Virus record (IMG/VR): IMGVR_UViG_3300026116_000073
Coordinates: 1-33,899 of that record
Strand: one strand, 5' to 3'
Length of the DNA: 33,899 bases
Source: a virus
The position numbers and the translations under genes were made by a program. This document shows, piece by piece, positions 28,395 through 33,899 of the stretch (positions are counted from its first letter, which is position 1; the number at the start of each line of letters is the position of its first letter). The notes under the pieces were generated by a model that saw only the letters and a list, made by a program, of their open reading frames with translations, was not told where the DNA came from and ran no database searches.

Positions 28395-29869
28395 ACGAGC
28401 TCCGCTCCATCGAGGAGTTGAGCAACAAGCAAGGGGAGGTGAAGGCCGAGCTGACGGCGCTCGAGAACGAGTACGCCGGTCTCCCTTATCCCGACGACGC
28501 CCGCGAGCGGTATGCGGACCTCGTCGAGACGAACGAGGAGATCGACAAGCGCGTCGTCGAGCTCGACAAGCGCGAGAAGTACCTCAAGCACATCGCCGAG
28601 AACGGCGGGTCGGACCCGGCCCGCGTGACCCCGGCATGGGAGGCACCCAAGGTCGACCGTTCCAGCCTCAAGGAACGGGACATCTACGACCTGTCGAACG
28701 TCCGATTCAACCCCGAGGACCCGCAGCGCGGACGCATGGAGTACCGCGACCGGGCGATGCGAGCGGTCGAGCTCGCGCACTTCCCCGAGCAGGTCACGAG
28801 GCAGCAGGCGCAGGACTACATCGCCCGCCTGCTCGACGAGTACGACACGCCCGACGGGCAGCTCGCCCGGCGCATCCTCAAGACCGGCTCGCCGCAGTAC
28901 CGCGCGGCGTTCCGCAAGTGGATGACGGGCGTCCCGATGACGAACGAGGAGCAGCGCGCGTTCTCGCTGTCGACGACCGGCATCCCGATCACGTTCACCC
29001 TGGACCCGACGCTGATCCCGGTGTCGGCCTCGGTGGTGAACCCGTTGCGCGCGATCTCCAACGTGGAGCCAATCGTAGGGTCGAACGAGTGGCGCGGGGC
29101 CACCGCCGCGGCGATCACCGCTTCGCGTGCACTCGAGGCCGCGGTCACGACCGACAACACCCCGACGCTCGCGCAGCCCGCGATCGTCTGCTCGCGGGTG
29201 CAGGCGTTCGTGCCGTTCTCGGTGGAGGCCGAGGGCGACTGGCCCGGCATGGACGCCGGGCTGGCGCGTCTGTTCGCCGATTCAAAGGACGACGAGGAGG
29301 CGACGGCGTTCTTCTCGGGCAACGGCACGCCGCCGAACCCGTTCGGCCTGTCGACCGGCGTCACGGGCACCACTCCTCTGTCGACCGGACTGACGGTCAC
29401 CGCCGCCAACCTGTACGCGATCGAGGCCGCGCTCGCTCCGCGATTCCGGCCTCGGGCGCAGTGGGTGGCGAACCGGGCGGTGTACAACATCATTCGGGCG
29501 CTGGACACCGCAGGCGGCGCGCAGCTGTGGCTCCGCATCGGTGAGCTCATGGGGAACGCACCCGCGTCCTCCGGCGGCAACGGCAACACCGGGCTACGTC
29601 TGCTCGGCTACGCCGTGAACGAGCTCTCGACGGCACCCGCGACGATCGTGAACGGCGTGAAGGACATCTTCCTGGGTGACTTCTCAATGTTCAAGATCAT
29701 CGACCGGGTGGGCATGAACATCGAGCTCGTTCAGAACCTCACGCAGCAGGCCACGGCCGGGACGGGCTTCGGGATGCCGACCGGGCAGCGCGGTCTGTTC
29801 GCGTGGTGGAGGAACGGCTCTAAGGTGCTGGACCCTGTCGGGTTCCGCGCCGGAACCGGCACCACGTAA
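28376..29869 (+). CDS. Major capsid protein (HK97 fold)
   Basis: 497 residues; ATG overlaps the end of the protease gene by 19 bases. The N-terminal 75 residues are a coiled coil (delta/scaffold domain, 'IEELSNKQGEVKAELTALEN'), which the protease normally removes, and a linker up to about 200 follows. The rest has the capsid pattern: 'FTLDPTLIPVSASVVNPLRA', 'NPFGLSTGVTGTTPLST', 'LFAWWRNGSKVLDPVGFR' at the end. Its length suits an unfused scaffold-plus-capsid protein. It is followed by a 66-base gap with two competing hairpins. Confidence 0.92.
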   Translation: MDVAELNELRSIEELSNKQGEVKAELTALENEYAGLPYPDDARERYADLVETNEEIDKRVVELDKREKYLKHIAENGGSDPARVTPAWEAPKVDRSSLKERDIYDLSNVRFNPEDPQRGRMEYRDRAMRAVELAHFPEQVTRQQAQDYIARLLDEYDTPDGQLARRILKTGSPQYRAAFRKWMTGVPMTNEEQRAFSLSTTGIPITFTLDPTLIPVSASVVNPLRAISNVEPIVGSNEWRGATAAAITASRALEAAVTTDNTPTLAQPAIVCSRVQAFVPFSVEAEGDWPGMDAGLARLFADSKDDEEATAFFSGNGTPPNPFGLSTGVTGTTPLSTGLTVTAANLYAIEAALAPRFRPRAQWVANRAVYNIIRALDTAGGAQLWLRIGELMGNAPASSGGNGNTGLRLLGYAVNELSTAPATIVNGVKDIFLGDFSMFKIIDRVGMNIELVQNLTQQATAGTGFGMPTGQRGLFAWWRNGSKVLDPVGFRAGTGTT

Positions 29870-29893
29870 GACCGGGCAACCGGGTGGATTCGG

Positions 29894-29931
29894 GGGGAGG
29901 GGCACACGGCCCCTCCCCACCTCAGGGGAGG
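29894..29931 (+). promoter_or_regulatory. Two mutually exclusive hairpins hiding a ribosome site
   Basis: Hairpin 1 is GGGGAGGGGC (29894-29903) with GCCCCTCCCC (29909-29918), loop of 5. Hairpin 2 is CCTCCCC (29912-29918) with GGGGAGG (29925-29931), which is the ribosome site of the gene starting at 29936. Both use the same C-rich strand, so only one can form. No T tract follows hairpin 1. The arrangement could stabilise capsid mRNA and set the translation of the next gene. Confidence 0.6.
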
Positions 29932-29935
29932 CACG

Positions 29936-30208
29936 ATGCCAGCACCGAAGAAGACCACCACGACGCGCAAGCCGCGGGTCAAGCGCGTCTCGTCGAGCAA
30001 GAGCTACTACCGCGCCCGCCACGCCTTCGGCGTGCAGTACGACGGCGAGTTCATCACGATCGCGGCCGACGAGCTCGTGCCCGCGGGTCACAAGCTGCTC
30101 AAGCAACTCGGCGCCAAGGGTGTCGAGGAACACTTCGAGCCCGTGACCAGCTTCGGCCGGTGGGACAAGGTCGAGCAGGCCACGGCCGCGCCAGGTGAGA
30201 AGCGGTGA
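29936..30208 (+). CDS. Small basic head-region protein
   Basis: 90 residues; ATG 5 bases after GGGGAGG. A very basic, Thr/Lys-rich N-terminus (APKKTTTTRKPRVKRVSSSK) precedes a small beta domain ('FGVQYDGEFITIAADELVPA'). Similar short proteins follow the capsid gene in many siphophages and may be head completion or decoration proteins. It shares its last base with the next ATG. Translation may depend on the hairpins upstream. Confidence 0.65.
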   Translation: MPAPKKTTTTRKPRVKRVSSSKSYYRARHAFGVQYDGEFITIAADELVPAGHKLLKQLGAKGVEEHFEPVTSFGRWDKVEQATAAPGEKR

Positions 30209-30357
30209 TGCGGGTAGTCGCGTTCTTCGCCGCACTGGCGTGCATCGTCGTGGGTCTGCTCACCGGCCTGTTCGGGCTCGACACGAACCTGTCGGCGCTC
30301 GCGTGGTTCGTCGCGGCCATCGCAATCGCTGTCGTGTTCAAGGGTGAGCCGGGATGA
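30208..30357 (+). CDS. 49-residue membrane protein inside the head operon
   Basis: ATG overlaps the previous stop by one base, and its stop overlaps the next ATG (ATGA). Two hydrophobic stretches (VVAFFAALACIVVGLLTG and LAWFVAAIAIAVVF) are joined by a short loop (LFGLDTNLSA). A membrane protein between capsid and connector genes is unusual. It is below the usual size for gene calling but fits perfectly between its neighbours. Confidence 0.6.
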   Translation: MRVVAFFAALACIVVGLLTGLFGLDTNLSALAWFVAAIAIAVVFKGEPG

Positions 30358-31187
30358 CGGTGCAGCGCGTCCTTCGGGACACGCGGGCGCAGCCCGAGGT
30401 CGTGTTCTACGTCGGCACGACGCCGACCGACGCCGATGCGGCGGTCACCGTGGACATCTTCCGCGGCGACGGCTCGATCTTCGCCACCGACGCCGCGACG
30501 ACCCACGGCGCAACGGGGCACTACACGTACACGCTCGCCCCGCAGTCGGTGCTCGAACGGTTCCAGCTCGTGTGGGAGGGCACGTTCGGCGGCGTGGTGC
30601 AGCGGCAGACCTCGTTCGTCGAGGTCGTCGGCGGGTACGTCGTGGCGCTGGCCGACCTGCAGGCCGAGTCGGGTCTGTCGACGAAGACCCCGGCCGAGCT
30701 CGCCGAGGCGCGCCAGTGGTTCGAGGACCGGGCCGAGGACTTCTGCGGCGTGGCGTTCGTGCCGCGGTACGCCCGCGACGTGCTCGACGGCCCCGGATCG
30801 CGCAAGCTCGACCTGTTGCACGCCCGGCCGCGCTCGGTCATCTCGGCGAAGTTCGACGGAGTCGTGCAGGACGCGACGACGTGGGACCTGTACGAGGCCG
30901 GGTACATCGTGGCTCCGTCGTCGTTCCCGTACGGCTTCCGCAACCTCGAGATCATCTACGAGCACGGGTACGACTCGGCGCCGTCCGACATCCGTGACGC
31001 GGCGCTGACCGCGATCCGGTCGAACGTGCTCGCCGATTCCTCCGGCGGTGGGGGCATCCCCGCCGGGGTGACGTCGCTCATCACCGACGCGGGGACGATG
31101 GTCTTCGGCGGTCGGCTCACCCAGCCGTTCGGCATCCGCGCCGTCGACGACGTGCTGATCGACCGGCGCGTCGTGATGATGGCGTGA
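30354..31187 (+). CDS. Head-tail connector protein with N-terminal Ig-like domain
   Basis: 277 residues; ATG overlaps the previous stop. The first 95 residues are a beta domain ('VTVDIFRGDGSIFATDAATT', 'HYTYTLAPQSVLERFQLVWE'). The second part is helical then beta ('AEARQWFEDRAEDFCGVAFV', 'EIIYEHGYDSAPSDIRDAAL'), like the gp6/gp15-type connectors that close the head under the portal. Its position after the capsid genes supports this. It overlaps the next gene by 4 bases. Confidence 0.75.
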   Translation: MTVQRVLRDTRAQPEVVFYVGTTPTDADAAVTVDIFRGDGSIFATDAATTHGATGHYTYTLAPQSVLERFQLVWEGTFGGVVQRQTSFVEVVGGYVVALADLQAESGLSTKTPAELAEARQWFEDRAEDFCGVAFVPRYARDVLDGPGSRKLDLLHARPRSVISAKFDGVVQDATTWDLYEAGYIVAPSSFPYGFRNLEIIYEHGYDSAPSDIRDAALTAIRSNVLADSSGGGGIPAGVTSLITDAGTMVFGGRLTQPFGIRAVDDVLIDRRVVMMA

Positions 31188-31639
31188 GCCGGACCTCGCG
31201 CCTCGCCGCCGCCGAGGTGGGGCTGTTCCACCTGCTCGAGGGACGCGCCGCCATCGTGGGTAACCCGCTCGAGGGTGTGCCGCTGTCCTACGGCTGGCCG
31301 GGCGACGAGCTCGCCGCCGAGCATGTCTGGATCGGTGAGGAGGCCACGTCCGAGCAGACGTGGGAGATCACGGGCTCGGGCTCGCAGGCGAAGACCGAGA
31401 CCGCTTCCCTCGAGGTGTGGTTCTGGCACACGGTCCCCGGCGCCGACTACCCGACCGCGCGCGATCGCATCCTCGAGATGGTCGGCGAGCTCGAGATCGC
31501 GCTGCGCGACGACTGGAAACTGCAGGAGACGGTCTTCGACGCGACGCTCACCCGCATCCGCAAGGCCGCGGCGCCCGCCGAGAACGCACGCGGGCTGTTC
31601 GTCCGTGCCGACGTCGAGTTCAAAGCATGGCTGTCGTGA
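31184..31639 (+). CDS. Probable tail terminator / head-tail joining protein
   Basis: 151 residues; GTG overlaps the previous stop. The size, a helical start ('SRTSRLAAAEVGLFHLLEGR') and beta core with 'LEVWFWHTVPGADYPTARDR' and a late 'ADVEFKAWLS' match tail terminator-like proteins that cap the tail tube. Position between the connector and the tail tube fits. The family match is by pattern only. Confidence 0.65.
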   Translation: MSRTSRLAAAEVGLFHLLEGRAAIVGNPLEGVPLSYGWPGDELAAEHVWIGEEATSEQTWEITGSGSQAKTETASLEVWFWHTVPGADYPTARDRILEMVGELEIALRDDWKLQETVFDATLTRIRKAAAPAENARGLFVRADVEFKAWLS

Positions 31640-31652
31640 CGAGGAGGTCGTC

Positions 31653-31820
31653 GTGAAGTTCAAGGTAAAGGAAGACGTGTCGGTGTCGAACCAGTTCGGA
31701 CCGGACACCGAGTTCAAACAGGGTGTGCACGAGGCCAAGGAAGCGAACCGGGAGCAGCTCGAGCACCTCGAGGGCCTCGGCCTCGCCGAACGCGTGAAGA
31801 CGTCCGACAAGGAGGCATGA
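31653..31820 (+). CDS. Small acidic protein before the tail tube gene
   Basis: 55 residues; GTG with GAGGAGG upstream. 'KFKVKEDVSVSNQFGPDTEF' then a helical acidic C-terminus. Its last codons hold the AAGGAGG that serves the tail tube gene, so it is translated just ahead of it. Small proteins here are common, but I do not recognise a family. Confidence 0.6.
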   Translation: MKFKVKEDVSVSNQFGPDTEFKQGVHEAKEANREQLEHLEGLGLAERVKTSDKEA

Positions 31821-31821
31821 G

Positions 31822-32811
31822 GTGGCGCTGAACAAGAAAATCGCCGTTCTCGCGTTCGACAAACAGACCTCGTTCGGGACGCTCGCGGCCAATCGCAAGT
31901 ACGGGTTCGGCCTGCGGTCCGGCTCGCTCATGAGCGCCGGGATGGATCAGTCGTACGAGGAGCTGACGACGGCGACCCGGTTCCCGCCCTCGGCCTACCG
32001 CTCGGCGTTCCTGTGGACGGTCGACTGCGTGTCGCGAGCGTGGCCGCGCTCGGTCGTCATGCTCCTCGAGAACGCGCTCGGCACGCGCGTCACGACCGGC
32101 GGCGCCGACCCGTTCCTGCACACGCTCACCCCGGCGGCCGCCCCCGGCTACCTCACGGCGGCGACCCGGCTCGACACCGAGTACCACAAGATTAGGGATT
32201 GTCGCGTCGACGAGCTGTCGTTCACCTGGAACCAGGCCGAACCGCTCGAGATGGGCGTGCGGATGATGGGCACCGTCGCCACGGTCTACACGACCTCGGG
32301 CAACCCGACGACCGACGACTCGGATCAGCAGTCGTTCTACCCGGCGGGTGGCGTGTTCCAGCTCGATACAAACTCGGCGACCCCGGCGACGGCAGACATC
32401 ACGGGCGGCACCGTCACAATCGCCAACCACCTCGAGCCGGTGCGCGTCTCCCGGCAGCTCGAGCCGATCGACGTCTGGCCGGGCCTGCACGAGATCAGCG
32501 TCACGCTCCGGCTCATGCCGACCGATACCGACCTGTGGCAGAAGATCATCACGGGAACGGGCGCCGCGACCGCGATCTCGAACGCGCCGGTGTACGGCTC
32601 GTTCCACAACCTGTTCACGATCACGGCCGGAACGCGCGATCTTGACTTCGCAGCGTCGAACATGGCGTGGCAGGGCGACTATCCCGACCCCGACCCTGCG
32701 GGCGGCCCGGTCGAGATCGAGTTGACGTCGACGGTGGTCGGGACCACGGCGCCGCAGTTCACGGCCCTGGTTCACAACCAGGAGGCAGCGACCAACTACG
32801 CGGGCTCGTAA
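31822..32811 (+). CDS. Major tail (tube) protein
   Basis: 329 residues; GTG with AAGGAGG upstream, directly behind the small acidic gene. The protein is beta-rich throughout, with 'AFDKQTSFGTLAANRKYGF' at the start and 'LEPIDVWPGLHEISVTLRLM' in the second half, the pattern of siphophage tail tube proteins. Position between the terminator-like gene and the tail chaperone genes fits exactly. It forms the rings of the tail tube around the tape measure. Confidence 0.8.
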   Translation: MALNKKIAVLAFDKQTSFGTLAANRKYGFGLRSGSLMSAGMDQSYEELTTATRFPPSAYRSAFLWTVDCVSRAWPRSVVMLLENALGTRVTTGGADPFLHTLTPAAAPGYLTAATRLDTEYHKIRDCRVDELSFTWNQAEPLEMGVRMMGTVATVYTTSGNPTTDDSDQQSFYPAGGVFQLDTNSATPATADITGGTVTIANHLEPVRVSRQLEPIDVWPGLHEISVTLRLMPTDTDLWQKIITGTGAATAISNAPVYGSFHNLFTITAGTRDLDFAASNMAWQGDYPDPDPAGGPVEIELTSTVVGTTAPQFTALVHNQEAATNYAGS

Positions 32812-32833
32812 CCCGCGAGAACAGGGGGGAACC

Positions 32834-33133
32834 ATGCTCATCATCAACGACTTCGGGAACGAGGTGGTCAACTCCGAGCTCGTGTTCGCGTTCACGGCCA
32901 CCGAGACGCCCGAGGGATGGATCGTCCTGGCGCAAGGCGTCGCGCAGTGGCGCTCCGTCATCGTCGCCGGATCGAAGGAACGGTGTGAGCGCACGCTCAA
33001 GCTCATTACCGACGGCGTCCGGCAACGCCAGCACGTCCTCGACCTCCTCGGCGTCCTCGGTCAGCGGCCGAACATCGCAGTAGCGCAGCCGAAGATCGTC
33101 CTGCCCGGCAACGGCGAGGGGCGGCCGTCGTGA
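32834..33133 (+). CDS. Hypothetical tail-region protein
   Basis: 99 residues; ATG after GGGGG. A beta hairpin start ('FGNEVVNSELVFAFTATETP') and a helical second half ('SKERCERTLKLITDGVRQRQ'). Found between tail tube and the chaperone pair; perhaps a tail assembly factor. It overlaps the next gene by 4 bases. No family recognised. Confidence 0.6.
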   Translation: MLIINDFGNEVVNSELVFAFTATETPEGWIVLAQGVAQWRSVIVAGSKERCERTLKLITDGVRQRQHVLDLLGVLGQRPNIAVAQPKIVLPGNGEGRPS

Positions 33134-33477
33134 CGTCGATGCGCGTCGTGGCGGTCATGCTCGACGGGACGAAGCACGAGACCATCGGGGTATACATGGC
33201 GCTGTCGGATCGTGTCGCGTTCGAGCGTCTGTACGCGGTGTCGGTCGTCGAGCTCAGGCGCGAGACGAAACTGCTCGACGACGAGGGCAACGCGACGGCG
33301 CCCGTTGCGCTTCTGCGCGAGGAGCAAACAGCCTGGTTCTCGTGGCGCGCATTGACCCGAGGCGACTGCCCGGTCGGCGGGTTCGAGGACTTCCTCGAGG
33401 GCGTCGAGGAGATTCAGCTCGAGAGGCTGGACGGCCCCGTGGACCCTACGGACTCGGGTCCGCCGCCTGGCGAGTAG
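33130..33477 (+). CDS. Tail assembly chaperone, short form (gpG-like)
   Basis: 115 residues; GTG overlaps the previous stop. The helical protein ('LSDRVAFERLYAVSVVELRR', 'AWFSWRALTRGDCPVGGFED') lies between tail tube and tape measure, where siphophages encode gpG and the frameshifted gpGT. It ends in a Pro/Gly/Asp-rich tail, the usual place of the shift. The next frame overlaps it and has no start codon of its own, supporting a programmed -1 shift. Confidence 0.75.
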   Translation: MTSMRVVAVMLDGTKHETIGVYMALSDRVAFERLYAVSVVELRRETKLLDDEGNATAPVALLREEQTAWFSWRALTRGDCPVGGFEDFLEGVEEIQLERLDGPVDPTDSGPPPGE

Positions 33478-33626
33478 CCGTCCTGGCGGCCGACCTGAAC
33501 ATCCCCCCCAACGCGATCCTCGAGGCACCCGTCGAGGTGCAGCAGGCACTCGCGGACTACCACGACCAGCAGGTCGAACAGCTCGACCGGGCGATGCGCG
33601 AAGCGGAGGTGAGGCGACGTGGCTAA
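33436..33626 (+). CDS. C-terminal extension of tail assembly chaperone by -1 frameshift (gpT-like)
   Basis: The frame one base back from the short form is open from 33342 to 33626 and encodes 'LAADLNIPPNAILEAPVEVQ' and a helical 'ALADYHDQQVEQLDRAMREA', typical of the second chaperone domain. There is no ATG, GTG or TTG with a ribosome site before it. The exact slip site is unsure: no classic heptamer is seen, and the best candidate is the run of four C at 33435-33438, where a CCC codon can re-pair one base back. The start given here marks that candidate site. Confidence 0.65.
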
Positions 33627-33899
33627 CGGTGGAACCGTGACGGTCACCGGGCTCAACGAGTTCCGCGCCGCCGTCCGCAAGGCCGCCGGTGCCGCGCCCC
33701 GCGAGATTCCGCTGGCGCTGAAACGCGCGGGCGTTCCGATCATCGCGCAGGCCGCCTCGAACGCGCCGCACCTGTCGGGCCGCCTGGCGTCGGGGTACAA
33801 GGTGGCCGTTCGAGGCACCACGGCGAGCATCGTGTCGTCGGTGCCTTACGCGGGCGGTGCGGAGTGGGGGCAGCGCGGCAAGTGGGCCGGGTTCGAGGG
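33619..33899 (+). CDS. HK97 gp10-like tail completion protein (3' end cut by window)
   Basis: 93 residues visible; GTG with GGAGG upstream (33605), overlapping the end of the chaperone extension. 'TVTGLNEFRAAVRKAAG', 'LSGRLASGYKVAVRGTTASI' and 'VPYAGGAEWGQRGKWAGF' match HK97 gp10-like proteins, which act at the head-tail joint. The usual place is before the tail tube gene; here it follows the chaperone pair and should directly precede the tape measure. Confidence 0.75.
   Translation, partial: MANGGTVTVTGLNEFRAAVRKAAGAAPREIPLALKRAGVPIIAQAASNAPHLSGRLASGYKVAVRGTTASIVSSVPYAGGAEWGQRGKWAGFE

Noticed and set aside
33342-33435. GTG at 33342 as an independent start for the second chaperone
   Set aside because: No ribosome site and the first 30 residues would be Arg/Gly-rich shadow sequence; frameshift is more likely.

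Overview
The window is one phage genome, or nearly all of one: a temperate tailed phage with a long non-contractile tail (siphovirus type, HK97-fold head). The DNA is strongly GC-rich. GTG starts are at least as common as ATG, most neighbouring genes overlap by 4 bases (ATGA or GTGA), and at least two genes look leaderless. Together these suggest an actinobacterial host, but nothing in the sequence names a genus. Almost everything is on the + strand; only the integrase and one repressor-like gene are on the - strand. No stretch longer than about 150 bases lacks a gene.

Layout. 1-3982: end of the tail module (tape measure, minor tail proteins). 3979-6622: a papain-like cysteine peptidase, an M15 endolysin and several small membrane proteins (lysis cassette), closed by a strong hairpin terminator. 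6696-8226: lysogeny switch, with a tyrosine integrase and an XRE repressor on the - strand facing a small Cro-like XRE gene on the + strand. 8223-9715: small zinc-finger and membrane proteins plus a secreted metzincin protease. 9712-14429: recombination and replication genes: RecB/Cas4-like nuclease, putative annealing protein, excisionase-like protein, a replisome-organizer-like initiator with an iteron-like DNA array inside its gene, and RusA. 14510-17383: accessory genes, including a secreted lysozyme-fold protein, a proteasome/HslV-like Ntn hydrolase and coiled-coil proteins. 17530-18759: an exported beta-helix protein. 18792-23347: small structural-looking proteins ending in a very acidic protein built of 40-44 residue repeats. 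23463-29869: two HNH-type nucleases, large terminase, portal, prohead protease and major capsid protein. 29936-33899: connectors, tail tube, tail-assembly chaperone pair and the start of an HK97 gp10-like protein.

The window cuts through the tail module at both ends (gp10-like gene at the right edge, tape measure at the left), so the sequence is probably an arbitrarily opened circular map or a contig missing only a short piece.

The points most worth a second look are: the helically spaced repeats in the initiator gene (candidate origin); the phage-borne proteasome-like hydrolase with Thr1/Asp17/Lys33 spacing; the secreted HExxHxxGxxH protease; the alternating acidic repeat protein; similar TCCGCG dyads at two separate promoters; and competing hairpins that can hide the ribosome binding site just after the capsid gene.
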